Shown piece after piece: positions 1-8,859 of a stretch of DNA of 64,000 bases. Below the pieces are notes generated by a model that searched no databases, had not been told where the DNA came from, and saw only the letters and a program-made list of their open reading frames with translations. This DNA is from Collinsella tanakaei (GTDB taxonomy: Bacteria > Actinomycetota > Coriobacteriia > Coriobacteriales > Coriobacteriaceae): the NCBI RefSeq assembly GCF_016900375.1, contig NZ_JACJKB010000013.1, positions 1 through 64,000 of the forward strand, written 5' to 3'. Made by a program: the position numbers and the translations under genes. Position 1 is the stretch's first letter; each line of letters starts with the position of its first letter.

Positions 1-1
1 G

Positions 2-100
2 CACTGGTACAACAACTTCAGGATCCACTCGACGCTCGGCTACATGAGCCCCGTCGAGTTCAGGAAGGCGGGGCTGATCCTGTCGAAACCGTCCAAGTAA
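2..100 (+). pseudogene. IS3-family transposase (OrfB), C-terminal fragment cut by the window edge
   Basis: The frame beginning at base 2 reads 32 residues to a TAA at 98-100 and contains WYNNFRIHSTLGYMSPVEF, the hallmark C-terminal block of IS3-family (IS150/IS3 OrfB) integrase-type transposases downstream of the DDE catalytic glutamate. The rest of the transposase lies outside the window, so it cannot be said whether the copy is intact. The right end of the element must lie shortly after base 100, because a decayed chromosomal gene on the other strand begins there. The terminal inverted repeat cannot be fixed without the left end. Confidence 0.85.
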
Positions 101-104
101 GTGT

Positions 105-1100
105 TGCCAATCCAAGGGCATCTTGCGGGCGACGAGGTAGAAGAGGGCGAGGGCCAGCCAGAGGATGGGCGGGAAGAGCAGCGCCGCGCCCAGCGTCGCC
201 GCGCGGGCGGCGCAGAACGCGGCGCGGCGCGCGCCCGTGCGCTCCCTCGTCTCGCAGCTCATTCGAACGAAGGGCGCCGCCGGGAGTCGACCCGCCGTGC
301 CGCCAAGGGTGCACGCACTCCGTCCAGATGAACGCCGCCGCCGCGACCAGGAGCACGTAGGGGACGTCCGCCCACGCCTCGGCGCCGGGTACGTTGTGGA
401 GCACGAGCGAGACCGCTGCGGAGACGGCCAGCGTCGCGACCGACATGAGCGTCGCGTCCAGCCAGAGCGCCACGCAGCGGCGGATGAGGCCGGGCCCGTG
501 CGTGACCTCGCCCTCCCCGGCGAGCGCACCCGGCGGCAGGACGCGCGCGAGCGCCGTCGCGCAGGCCCAGCCGAGCGCCGCGCCCAAGGTGTTGTAGATG
601 AGGTCGTCAACGTCGGCCGTGCGGTAGGCGTACGGGTAGATCCCGAAGAGCCCCGTGCCCTGTGCCGCCTCGATGAAAAGCGACGCCAGGAGGCCCGTGA
701 AGACGGAGCGCCAGAACCCCCAGCGCAGCAGGCGCCCCGCGATGAAGCCGAGCGGCATGAAGAGCACCACGTTGAACGCGATCTGCGAGATCGTGCTCGC
801 GCCCTCGCGCAGGAAGTCCCCCACGAAGGCGAGCGGGTCGAGCTGCCAGGGCACGCCGTAGGTGATGCCGAGGCCCGAGTCGCCGCTCGGCAGCGGCCAC
901 AGCGTGAAGCACTCAGGCCGAGCACGTAGAGCACCGCGAGGCAGGTCGAGACGGCAGACCCGAAGCGCAGGCGCCCGTCGCGGTGGTAGAGCCAGGCGAG
1001 GATGGGGAGCGTGAGCGCGGCCGAGGCGAGGGGCCACAGCGCCACCGCTACGAGGAAGTTCTCGGTGTAGCCTGACAGGAACCTTGCGATAAAGCCCACG
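105..1100 (-). pseudogene. Decayed VanZ-like/RDD membrane protein
   Basis: Reading the minus strand from a GTG at 1100 (purine-rich AGAAGGG 8 nt upstream) gives a membrane protein starting MGFIARFLSGYTENFLVAV. The VanZ signature follows (NVVLFMPLGF and DVDDLIYNTLGAALG, about 590-780), then an RDD-type domain. The frame breaks at least twice. Near 910-915 the helix ending YVLGLSA must shift frame to reach FTLWPLPSGDSG. Near 280-290 the RDD segment (GGSTPGGAL) must shift to reach the last hydrophobic helix (FPPILWLALALFYLVARKM). The 3' end runs into the IS3 remnant with no proper stop. VanZ homologues are integral membrane proteins linked to glycopeptide tolerance; function here is presumably lost. 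Confidence 0.7.
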
Positions 1101-1291
1101 TTCGCGACCCTTCTTTATCCCGATGCGCCTCTTGGCGCTCTACCATGATGATGCGGCGCCCCCGCCCCCCGCGGGGAAAGGTGACGAAAACGTTCGTCTC
1201 GCCGGGCGCCCGCCGTCCGCGAAAGTTTTTTCGATCCGACCGCTCATACGGGGGCGCCGCTGCGTTAATAGGGATAGAGGGAGGTGGCGCC

Positions 1292-1801
1292 GTGGGCAAG
1301 AGGAACGAGCGGACGGGCGAGGCGGAGCGCCTCGTCGACGAGCACTATGCGGACGTGCTGCGGTACTGCCGCAGGCACGCGCCGGCGGGGCTCGCCGAGG
1401 ACGCCGCCCAGGAAACGTTCCTGCGCTTCGTCCGCGCCCGCTCGCGCTACCGGGAGCGGGGCCGTGCCCGCGCCTACCTCGTCACCATCGCGCGCAACGT
1501 CTGCGCCGACATGGCCCGGGACCGCGCCTCCTCGTGGGCCGATCTCCCGGAGGGGCTCCCCGGCGGGGGCGACCCGGGCGAGGCGGACGACCACCGCGAC
1601 CTGGCCTCCGCCCTCGCGCGGCTGCCCCGCGCCCAGCGCGAGGCGCTCGAGCTCAGGTACGGGGAGGGCCTCACGGTCGGCGAGGTGGGCACCGCGCTGG
1701 GCATGAGCAGGTTCGCGGCGGCGCGCGCCCTGTCGTCGGCGCTCGAGGCGCTGCGGGCGGACCTGGACGCATCGACGGACGAGTGGGGAGGCACACGATG
1801 A
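1292..1801 (+). CDS. ECF-type RNA polymerase sigma factor
   Basis: A 169-residue protein. Region 2 (about residues 10-75) has the AEDAAQETFLRFVRAR core-binding stretch and the RARAYLVTIARNVCADMAR helix. Region 4 (about 105-160) has the LPRAQREALELRYGEGLTV segment and a helix-turn-helix. The GTG start at 1292 is chosen over an upstream in-frame ATG because GGAGG lies 8 nt before it and homology begins there. Its TGA overlaps the ATG of the next gene, so the two are translationally coupled. Context suggests it controls the downstream membrane protein/ABC exporter operon. ECF factors usually have an anti-sigma partner; the next gene is the only candidate. Confidence 0.85.
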   Translation: MGKRNERTGEAERLVDEHYADVLRYCRRHAPAGLAEDAAQETFLRFVRARSRYRERGRARAYLVTIARNVCADMARDRASSWADLPEGLPGGGDPGEADDHRDLASALARLPRAQREALELRYGEGLTVGEVGTALGMSRFAAARALSSALEALRADLDASTDEWGGTR

Positions 1802-2562
1802 GAAGGCGAGAAGAACGCGCCCTCGAGGACGCGCTGCGAGACCACTACCGGGCGGTTCCCGGCGCCGACGCCGCCGCGCCCCGCGCGCTCGTGGAGGCGG
1901 TCGCGGCCGAGATGGCCCGGCCCGCCCGGCCGCGCGCCGCGGAGGTCGTCGCCGGCCAGGCCCGCCGCGTCGGGGCGGGGGCGTGGGCGCTGCACGCGGC
2001 GCTCGCCCTTCTCGCCGTGCCGTGCGCCCTCTCCGGGGTCGGCGTCGGTACGGTCGCGGCGGCCCTCGGGGCGGCGCTCGCGCTCGCCTCGCTCGCGGGC
2101 GTCACGCGCTCGCGCTCCTGCGGCATGGCCGAGCTCGAGGCCGCCTGCCCCGTGAACGCCCAGGCCGCGGCGTGCGCCCGGGGGCTCGTGCTCTGCTGCG
2201 CGGATGCGCTCGTGATCGCCCTCCTCGCCGCCCTCGCCGGCCCGGCGGGGGGCGCGCCCTGGGCCGTGCTCGCCCAGGGGCTCGCGCCCTACCTCGCGGC
2301 CCTCGGGGCGGGGCTCCTCGCCGCCCGCCGCGCGGCGAGCCCGGACGCGACCGTCGCCGCCGTCGCGGCGGCTGCCGGGGTGTGCGCCGCCTGCGTCCTC
2401 GCGCGAACCGTCTGCCCGGCGGCCTTCGCCCCCGCCGCGGCGCTCGCCTGGTGGGCCGCGGCTGCCGCCGCGCTCGCATTCGCCGCGGTGCAGGCCCGCG
2501 CGTGGCTGCGCGCGGCGGCGTCCGGCTTCGCCGACGCGCCCGCCCCCGCCGGGGCGCTCTAG
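1798..2562 (+). CDS. Six-helix membrane protein encoded with the ECF sigma factor
   Basis: A 254-residue protein starting at an ATG that overlaps the sigma-factor stop. The first 55 residues are charged and cytoplasmic-looking (RRREERALEDALRDHYRAV), followed by about six alanine/leucine-rich transmembrane segments between residues 60 and 240. No zinc-finger anti-sigma motif (HxxxCxxC) is visible. It could be an unusual membrane anti-sigma factor, with the N-terminal segment binding the sigma, or an accessory subunit of the exporter encoded next. Position between sigma and ABC genes is the only functional clue. Third codon positions are almost all G or C, more extreme than in the later part of the window. 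Confidence 0.6.
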   Translation: MRRREERALEDALRDHYRAVPGADAAAPRALVEAVAAEMARPARPRAAEVVAGQARRVGAGAWALHAALALLAVPCALSGVGVGTVAAALGAALALASLAGVTRSRSCGMAELEAACPVNAQAAACARGLVLCCADALVIALLAALAGPAGGAPWAVLAQGLAPYLAALGAGLLAARRAASPDATVAAVAAAAGVCAACVLARTVCPAAFAPAAALAWWAAAAAALAFAAVQARAWLRAAASGFADAPAPAGAL

Positions 2563-2603
2563 CGACCCCACCGTAAGACCGACTACCAGAGAGGAAATCC
2601 AGC

Positions 2604-3533
2604 ATGGAACTGACGCTCGACCGGCTGACCCGGGAGTTCGGGCCCAAGATCGCCGTGGACCGCGTGAGCGCGACGCTCACCCCTGGCGTCTACGGCCTGC
2701 TCGGCGCCAACGGCGCCGGCAAGACCACGCTCATGCGGATGGTCTGCGGGGTGCTGCGCCCCACCTCCGGCGAGGTGCGCTACGACGGCGCGCCCGTCGC
2801 GCGCATGGGCGACGCCTACCGCGCCCTCCTCGGCTACCTGCCGCAGGACTTCGGCTACTACCCCGAGTTCACGGCGCTCGACTTCATGGAGTACATGGCC
2901 GCCCTCAAGGGCCTCGGCCGGCGCGACGCGCGCGACCGCTCGCTCGCCCTCCTCGAGCGCGTGGGGCTCGCAGGGGAGGAACGCCGCCGCATCCGGACCT
3001 TCTCCGGCGGCATGCGGCAGCGCCTCGGCATCGCGCAGGCCGTCCTCAACGACCCCGAGGTCCTCGTGCTCGACGAGCCCACGGCAGGGCTCGACCCCAA
3101 GGAGCGCGTGCGGTTCCGCAACCTCATCGCCGGCCTCGCGCGCGACAAGATCGTCCTGCTCTCCACCCACATCGTCTCCGACGTGGAGCACATCGCCGAC
3201 GAGATCCTCGTGATGCGGGCGGGCTCCGTGGTGCTCTCGGGGAGGCCCGAGGAGCTCGTCTCCAAGGCCGAGGGCAGGGTCTGGGAGGCCGCCGTCCCCG
3301 CCGGGCGGGTCGAGGCGCTCGAGGCCGCGCTCACGGTGGGCAACGTCCGCCACCTCGAGGGCGGGTTGGCGCTCCTGCGCTACGTTGCCGACGAGCCCAG
3401 GGTGCCGGGCTCCGCCCCCGCCGAGCCCACGCTCGAGGACCTGTACCTGTACGTGTTCCGCGACGGCGTCGCCGGGGCGGGATCGCCCCGCGCCGCCCGC
3501 GGGTCCCACTTCGAGGAGGGACGCCATGCCTAG
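2604..3533 (+). CDS. ABC transporter ATP-binding protein
   Basis: A 309-residue ATPase. Walker A GANGAGKTT is at 34-42, the ABC signature FSGGMRQRLG near 133, Walker B VLVLDEPTAGLDP near 153 and the H-loop STHI near 183. It resembles the CcmA/BcrA class that pairs with ABC-2 permeases, with a C-terminal extension of about 90 residues. The ATG has GAGAGGAAA 8-14 nt upstream. Its last codons overlap the start of the permease by 8 nt, so both subunits are coupled. It is likely co-transcribed with and controlled by the ECF sigma factor upstream. Confidence 0.9.
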   Translation: MELTLDRLTREFGPKIAVDRVSATLTPGVYGLLGANGAGKTTLMRMVCGVLRPTSGEVRYDGAPVARMGDAYRALLGYLPQDFGYYPEFTALDFMEYMAALKGLGRRDARDRSLALLERVGLAGEERRRIRTFSGGMRQRLGIAQAVLNDPEVLVLDEPTAGLDPKERVRFRNLIAGLARDKIVLLSTHIVSDVEHIADEILVMRAGSVVLSGRPEELVSKAEGRVWEAAVPAGRVEALEAALTVGNVRHLEGGLALLRYVADEPRVPGSAPAEPTLEDLYLYVFRDGVAGAGSPRAARGSHFEEGRHA

Positions 3534-4791
3534 GCTCATCCTGTTCGAGCTCAAGAAGATGCTCTCCCGCCGCGTGGCGCTCGCGGCCAACGTCGGCGTC
3601 GTCGTATTCCTCGCTGCGATCATGGCGCTCAACGTGGTCCAGACCAAGACGGCGAACGCCCGGGGCGAGATCGTCTCCGGCACCGAGGCTATCGCGCAGA
3701 TGCGCGCCGACGCCGAGGAGCACGCGGGCACGATAACCGCCGAGCGCGCGGCGGCGGACATAGCCGCCTACCAGGAGACGGTCTTCTCGCGCATCGACCG
3801 CGACGCCGTGACCCAGATGACGGGCTCGGCCGTCTACGACCTCATGTTCCAGAGCTTCTCCGACGAGGAGGTCTACGAGCTCTACAACCCCTACTGGAGC
3901 TGGCTTCTGCGCCCCTGGCGCGTGGCGAGGGAGGAGCCCGCGCAGACGGCCGCCCGCGTGACGCCCGAGATGGCGGCCGACTGGTACGGCGCGGCGGCTG
4001 AGCTCACCCAACAGACGCTCGACGACGGCCAGGGCGGCATGTGGGAGTACGGCCAGGCCGAGCGCGCGTACTGGACGGAGCTGCGCGCTGGGGCTCCCGA
4101 GCCGATCACATATGGCTACTCGGGCGGCTGGGACAACATCGTCAACTGCGCGGCCTTCCTCGTCTTCCCGATCCTCGCGGCGTGCGTGACGCTGGCGCCC
4201 ACGTTCTCCTTCGAGTACAGCTCCGGCGCGGACGCGGTGGTGCTCGCCACCCGGCGCGGGCGCTCGTCGCTCGTGGCCGCCAAGGTCGTGGCCGCGCTCG
4301 CCTACGCGACCGCCTACTTCGCCCTCTGCGCCGCCATCGTCGTCGGGGTCTCGCTCGCCTTCTACGGGGCGGAGGGCTTCGGGCTCTCGGTCCAGAGCAT
4401 GGCGCTCTCCTCGCCCTACCCGCTCACGGCGGGGCAGGCCGCGCTCGCGTGCGTGGGGCTCATGTACGCCGCGTGCCTGGGCTTTTCGTGCCTCACGCTC
4501 GCGCTCTCGTCGCGCACCCGCTCGACGCTCTCGGTCTTCCTGACGGACGTGGTGCTCGTGCTGCTCACGGGGCTCGTCCCCTCGGCCGGCGTGGGCGCGC
4601 TCGAGCGCGTGCTCGCCCTCTTCCCGATCAACTTCGCCAACTTCAGCGTGCTCTACACGGCGCTCGAGTCCTACCCGCTCGGCCCGTTCGTGCTCGACCT
4701 CATCGGCATGGTGCTCCTCGTCTACGCAGCGCTCGTGCTCGTCTCGACCCCCGTGGCGGTGGTCTCGTTCAGGAGACGCCAGGTGGCGTAG
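3526..4791 (+). CDS. ABC-2 type transporter permease
   Basis: A 421-residue membrane protein with one N-terminal helix (about 18-38), a soluble loop of about 180 residues rich in acidic and aromatic positions, then five or six helices from about residue 205 to the end. This topology is typical of lantibiotic/bacitracin-type ABC-2 exporters. The start ATG at 3526 lies inside the ATPase gene behind GGAGGG. The substrate is unknown. An ECF-controlled exporter would fit self-protection against an envelope-active compound, but that is inference. Confidence 0.85.
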   Translation: MPRLILFELKKMLSRRVALAANVGVVVFLAAIMALNVVQTKTANARGEIVSGTEAIAQMRADAEEHAGTITAERAAADIAAYQETVFSRIDRDAVTQMTGSAVYDLMFQSFSDEEVYELYNPYWSWLLRPWRVAREEPAQTAARVTPEMAADWYGAAAELTQQTLDDGQGGMWEYGQAERAYWTELRAGAPEPITYGYSGGWDNIVNCAAFLVFPILAACVTLAPTFSFEYSSGADAVVLATRRGRSSLVAAKVVAALAYATAYFALCAAIVVGVSLAFYGAEGFGLSVQSMALSSPYPLTAGQAALACVGLMYAACLGFSCLTLALSSRTRSTLSVFLTDVVLVLLTGLVPSAGVGALERVLALFPINFANFSVLYTALESYPLGPFVLDLIGMVLLVYAALVLVSTPVAVVSFRRRQVA

Positions 4792-4811
4792 CCGCTCCGT
4801 TCGACTCGGGC

Positions 4812-4834
4812 GGGGTCGCCCAGAAGGCGACCCC
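4812..4834. terminator. Stem-loop between convergent genes
   Basis: GGGGTCGCC and GGCGACCCC form a perfect 9-bp stem with a 5-nt loop (CAGAA) in the 54-bp gap between the ABC permease and the convergent response regulator. It has no clear T-run, so it is likely a weak bidirectional terminator. Confidence 0.55.
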
Positions 4835-4845
4835 CACGGGCGGCC

Positions 4846-5478
4846 CTAGCACAGGGCGCGCCAGTAGGCGATGGCGATCTGCGTTCGGTTTCGAAGGTGC
4901 AGCTTCGCCAAGATAGAGCTGATATGGTTGCGTACGGTGCCTTCTCCCATGTAGGCCGCATCGGCGACCTCCCGGTTGTCGAGGCCTTCGGCTATGAGCG
5001 CCACGACCTCGCGCTCGCGCTCGGTGAGCTGCGGGAACAGGCTTACCATGTCGGGCTTGCCGGGTGTTGTCACCTTAAGCGATACCGCGCGCTCGAGCAC
5101 CTCGCCCTCAAGCACGCTTTGGCCGGCAGCGACCGCGCGCAGGGCCGGGGCCACGTCGGCGACGTCCTGCTTGATGAGGTACCCCACGGCGCCGAGCGCC
5201 AAGGCGCGCACGATGTACTCGTCATCCGAGAAGGTGGTGAGGAACACCACGCGTGGCGGATTCGGCGCGGCGAGGATCCGCTCGGCAGCGGTGAGCCCGT
5301 CGGTGCCGGGCATCTGAATGTCGAGAAGGACGATGTCCGGGGCGAGTTCCGCCGCGAGGCGCACGGCTTCGTCGCCGCTCGACGCGGTGCCTGCAACCTC
5401 GATATCGGGTTGCGCTCCGAGCACGATAGCCAGCGACGACACGACCACCGCGTCGTCGTCGCACACGATGACCCTCAT
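4846..5478 (-). CDS. NarL/LuxR-family response regulator
   Basis: A 210-residue protein. The receiver domain has the acidic pocket DDD at 7-9 and phospho-acceptor D53 (IVLLDIQMPG). A LuxR-type helix-turn-helix sits at the C-terminus (LTEREREVVALIAEGLDNREVA, then GTVRNHISSILAKLHLRNR). It overlaps its kinase gene by 4 nt, giving a standard kinase-regulator pair. The divergent ABC-2 exporter genes behind a pair of TGACA operators are the likely targets. Confidence 0.92.
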   Translation of the reverse strand: MRVIVCDDDAVVVSSLAIVLGAQPDIEVAGTASSGDEAVRLAAELAPDIVLLDIQMPGTDGLTAAERILAAPNPPRVVFLTTFSDDEYIVRALALGAVGYLIKQDVADVAPALRAVAAGQSVLEGEVLERAVSLKVTTPGKPDMVSLFPQLTEREREVVALIAEGLDNREVADAAYMGEGTVRNHISSILAKLHLRNRTQIAIAYWRALC

Positions 5479-6566
5479 GCGGGCCTCCTCTCGGGTCTGG
5501 GTATGCTCGCGAAGACCGTCCAGCCGCCATGCTGTCCGGGGCCTGCGTGGAAGGTCCCGCCGAGCGCCCTCACGCGCTCCTCCATGGAGGCGAGTCCCAT
5601 GCCGCCCGCCGTATCATCGGGCGCTGTTCCCGTCCCGTTGTCGACGATCGTGAGGCGCCAGAGTCCCGGGTGCTCGACGAGCTCCACCGCAACCCGGTTT
5701 GCGTTCGAGTGGCGCAGCACATTGGACACGGCCTCGCGCACGACCGCCGTAAGACAGCTCGCCACGGGCGCCGGCGCCTCCCCAGCCTCCACGTTCACCG
5801 AGGACGAAATGCCCGTCCCCGCGCAGGCGCGCTCCACGACGGCGCGCACCTGCACCGAGAGGTCGCTGGCGTCGTCACGCAGATTGTGGACGCTTGCGCG
5901 GATCTCATCGAGCGCCTCGTGCAGCGTATCCGCCACGGCGGCGAGGTCCCGCTCAACGGGTTCGCCGGTATGGACGACGCGGAAGGCCTCCACCTGTACC
6001 GTCGCTCGCGTGAGCAGGTGACCCACATTGTCATGGATCTCTCGGGCGATGCGGGCGCGCTCGTTGAGCGTGGCGAGGCGGACCTCGTAGTCCTGTGCGT
6101 TCAGGAGCTCGCGGTTTTTCGCTTCGAGGGCGAGTTCCCTTTCGCGCAGCTCGTCGGCGCGCAACAGGGTTTGGCTTCGGGCGCGAAGGGTCGATTCGGT
6201 GCGCAGCGAGAGCGTGACGACAATCGCGCAGGCGAGCAGGCCACACGCGCCAGCACCCGGGTCGACTGCACCCGTCAACAAGGCCATGGTGGTGGGGGCT
6301 GCGGCGGCGAAGGAGGCAGCTGGCGAGACGCGCGCGAGGTCGTACGCGGCGGGTGCGGTGAAGACGGAGCCGGCGGGGAGAACGCATGCGAGCACGCAGT
6401 ACAGGGCGGCAAGGGCGATCCGCGCCCGTTCGGGCAGCAGCTCGGCAAGAAACGCGCACGTCACGGCAGCGAGAAGGGCGCCGGTCGCCGCGAAGCCCGT
6501 GCCCGCGAGCGCCAGCGCAGGCACGCAGCACGCGAGCGCGATGACTTTGTCGACGATTCTCTCCAT
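5475..6566 (-). CDS. Sensor histidine kinase (HisKA_3 type)
   Basis: A 363-residue kinase with about four or five short hydrophobic segments in residues 1-125 and almost no extracytoplasmic domain, as in intramembrane-sensing kinases. A coiled-coil linker (about 130-165) is followed by the phospho-acceptor box REIHDNVGHLL with H178, then an HATPase_c domain (REAVSNVLRHSNA N-box, VDNGTG and GGMGLASMEERV G-boxes). It is transcribed with the response regulator and divergently from the ABC exporter. The DesK/LiaS-like architecture suggests sensing of membrane state or a membrane-active compound. Confidence 0.9.
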   Translation of the reverse strand: MERIVDKVIALACCVPALALAGTGFAATGALLAAVTCAFLAELLPERARIALAALYCVLACVLPAGSVFTAPAAYDLARVSPAASFAAAAPTTMALLTGAVDPGAGACGLLACAIVVTLSLRTESTLRARSQTLLRADELRERELALEAKNRELLNAQDYEVRLATLNERARIAREIHDNVGHLLTRATVQVEAFRVVHTGEPVERDLAAVADTLHEALDEIRASVHNLRDDASDLSVQVRAVVERACAGTGISSSVNVEAGEAPAPVASCLTAVVREAVSNVLRHSNANRVAVELVEHPGLWRLTIVDNGTGTAPDDTAGGMGLASMEERVRALGGTFHAGPGQHGGWTVFASIPRPERRPA

Positions 6567-6603
6567 GGCACAAGTCTAAGGTAGGACGCCCGCCCTTCAT
6601 AGA

Positions 6604-6646
6604 TGACAAATGTCACATGCCCCGCGACAACTCGTGACAAAGCTCA
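6604..6646. promoter_or_regulatory. Two TGACA-type operator sites between the two-component system and the exporter
   Basis: A perfect palindrome TGACAAATGTCA at 6604-6615 and a degenerate copy TGACAAAGCTCA at 6635-6646 lie 31 bp apart, about three helical turns, in the 141-bp divergent region. This fits tandem dimers of a NarL-family regulator. Assignment to the adjacent regulator is inferred from position. Confidence 0.5.
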
Positions 6647-6707
6647 CTTCCCGATGTTCGCCTCGCGCCATAAGGTGGTGTCACGAACAAACGAGAAGGA
6701 GGTAGCG

Positions 6708-7646
6708 ATGTCCGACATCGTGAACGTGCGGGGGCTCGTCAAGCGCTATGGCGAGAAGCTCGCGCTCGACCACTTCGACCTGCGCATCGCCCGCGGCGAG
6801 ATCTTCGGCCTTCTGGGCCCCAACGGCTGCGGCAAGACCACCGCCATCAACTGCATGCTCCAACTGCTCACCTACGACCGCGGCGACATCGAGCTCTTCG
6901 GCGAGCCGATGACGCCCGCCCGCTATGACCTCAAGCGCCGCATCGGCGTGGTGCCGCAGCAGGTGGCCGTCCTCGACGAGCTCACCGTTCGCGAGAACGT
7001 GGACGCCTTCTGTGCGCTCTACGTGGCCGACGCCCGCAAGCGGCGGTGCCTTGTGGACGACGCGCTCGACTTCGTGGGCCTTGCCGACCACGCGCGGCAG
7101 CGGCCCCGCAGGCTCTCGGGTGGCCTGCTGCGCCGCCTCAACATCGCTTGCGGCATTGCGCACAAGCCCGAGCTCCTCTTTCTTGACGAGCCCACCGTCG
7201 CCGTGGACCCGCAGAGCAGAAACGCCATCCTGGACGGCATCTGCCGCCTGCGCGACGAAGGGGCTACCGTGGTCTACACGAGCCACTACATGGAGGAGGT
7301 CGAGCAGATCTGCGAGCGCGTGATGATCATGGACGCGGGCAGGTCGGTTGCGGAGGGCACGCCCGATGAGCTCAAGCGTCTGATCGACCTTGGCGAAAGG
7401 ATCGTGGTCGAGCTCGATGCCCCCGGCGAATCTTTGCTCGCGAGGGTGCGCGACCTGCGGTGCGTCACGCGCGCCTCCTACGCGGATGGCGAGCTTCGCG
7501 TGGACTGCGCCCCGGCGGCCCATGCGCTGCTCGACGTGCTCGCCGCTCTCGAGGAAGCGGGTGCTGAGCCCGGCCGCGTGTGGTCCGAGCCGCCAACCTT
7601 GAACGACGTGTTCCTCGAGCTTTGCGGCCGCGAGCTGCGCGACTAG
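6708..7646 (+). CDS. ABC-2 exporter ATP-binding protein
   Basis: A 312-residue ATPase. Walker A GPNGCGKTT is near 40-48, the signature is written LSGGLLRRLN instead of the usual LSGGM(K/R)R, Walker B is LLFLDEPTVAVDP and the H-loop is TSHYMEE. The ATG at 6708 is preceded by AAGGAGGTAGCG, the best ribosome-binding site in this region, so the longer upstream frame is rejected. It begins a three-gene operon with two permeases. The P-loop and Walker B are intact, so it should be active. Confidence 0.9.
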   Translation: MSDIVNVRGLVKRYGEKLALDHFDLRIARGEIFGLLGPNGCGKTTAINCMLQLLTYDRGDIELFGEPMTPARYDLKRRIGVVPQQVAVLDELTVRENVDAFCALYVADARKRRCLVDDALDFVGLADHARQRPRRLSGGLLRRLNIACGIAHKPELLFLDEPTVAVDPQSRNAILDGICRLRDEGATVVYTSHYMEEVEQICERVMIMDAGRSVAEGTPDELKRLIDLGERIVVELDAPGESLLARVRDLRCVTRASYADGELRVDCAPAAHALLDVLAALEEAGAEPGRVWSEPPTLNDVFLELCGRELRD

Positions 7647-7656
7647 GGGGTGCACC

Positions 7657-8859
7657 ATGAACGCTTCGAACGGTTTGCGCTCGGCGCTTCGCTTGGTGCG
7701 CTTCGATCTGGTCCAGGCGCTGCGCAACCGCGGTATCGTCATCTGGGTCATGGTCTTTCCCATCCTGCTCTCAACGGTCTTCATGTTCATGTTCGACGGC
7801 TACGAGTCCGGGGAGGCGATCGTTGGGGTTCCCGTCGGCCTCGTTGAGGACGGCTCGCCCGAAGCGCGCGGGCTCGCGGAAGCGCTCGAGGGCGTGTCGC
7901 GGGGTGAGGGCGCCTTGCTCGACCTCACGCCGTACGCGGACGAGGGCGAGGCGGCCTTGGCGGCGGATGCCGGTGACATCTGCGCCTATGTGGTGGCACA
8001 AGAGGGCGAGGACCCGCGGATGGTGGTGCCCGCGCGCTCGGCGGGAGGTACGGACCAGGCTATTGTGCAGATCGTGCTCGACCGGTATCTGCAGGTGAGT
8101 GAGGCGATCGAGGTCGTTGCCGAGAAGGATCCCTCTGCGCTTGCCGCCTCCGGCGCCGTCGAGGAGCTCGCTGCCTCCCTTTCCGGAGACGACATCGTGA
8201 GCGAGCGCATCTCCGTCCTGCGGACGCAGTCGAGTGAGTTTTCGCGCTACTACTACGCCATGCTGGGATTCTCGAGCCTCATGGGCGCGCAGGTCGCCCT
8301 TCTGCTCGTGATCTCCAAGCGGGCGGACGGGTCCCCTGCGGGCATGCGGAGGCAGGTTTCCGCGGCGGGGCCCGCCACGCAGCTTGCCTCGGGCCTTGTT
8401 GCCTCGTGGATCGTGGTCTTCTGCTGTCTTGTGGTGTCGCTCGTCTACATCAGGATGGTCGCGGGGGTGAGCCTGGGCGGCCGAGAGGGTCTCGCTGTGG
8501 CAGCCTGTGCCGCCTGCGCGCTCGTGAGCTGCGCGATCGGCACGTTTATCGGTGCGATCCCGCGCCTCTCCAGCGAGACGAAAGATGTCATCTGCACCGT
8601 TCTCACCATGGGGCTCTCGCTGCCGGCTGGCCTTTTCGGCACGCCTTCCCAGCGCCTGTGCGATTGGCTTTCGGTCAATTTCCCGTTGGTGCAGCTTGCA
8701 AACCCTGCCGTCCAGGTGGGGGAGGCGTTCTACCGGCTCGCGTTCTACGACTCGCTCGTTCCGTTCGCGGGCTCGCTTGCGACCCTTGTCGCCATTTCCG
8801 CGGTGCTCTTCGCCGTGGCGGCTCTCTTCATGAGGAGGCAGCGCTATGCATATCTTTAA
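7657..8859 (+). CDS. ABC-2 type permease subunit 1
   Basis: A 400-residue protein with one N-terminal helix (about 25-47), a large extracytoplasmic domain (about 50-200), then five or six helices. This is the YhaP/NatB-like layout of ABC-2 exporters. It starts 10 nt after the ATPase stop, and its end overlaps the next permease by 14 nt. The two permeases plus ATPase form an asymmetric exporter under the divergent two-component system. Confidence 0.85.
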   Translation: MNASNGLRSALRLVRFDLVQALRNRGIVIWVMVFPILLSTVFMFMFDGYESGEAIVGVPVGLVEDGSPEARGLAEALEGVSRGEGALLDLTPYADEGEAALAADAGDICAYVVAQEGEDPRMVVPARSAGGTDQAIVQIVLDRYLQVSEAIEVVAEKDPSALAASGAVEELAASLSGDDIVSERISVLRTQSSEFSRYYYAMLGFSSLMGAQVALLLVISKRADGSPAGMRRQVSAAGPATQLASGLVASWIVVFCCLVVSLVYIRMVAGVSLGGREGLAVAACAACALVSCAIGTFIGAIPRLSSETKDVICTVLTMGLSLPAGLFGTPSQRLCDWLSVNFPLVQLANPAVQVGEAFYRLAFYDSLVPFAGSLATLVAISAVLFAVAALFMRRQRYAYL

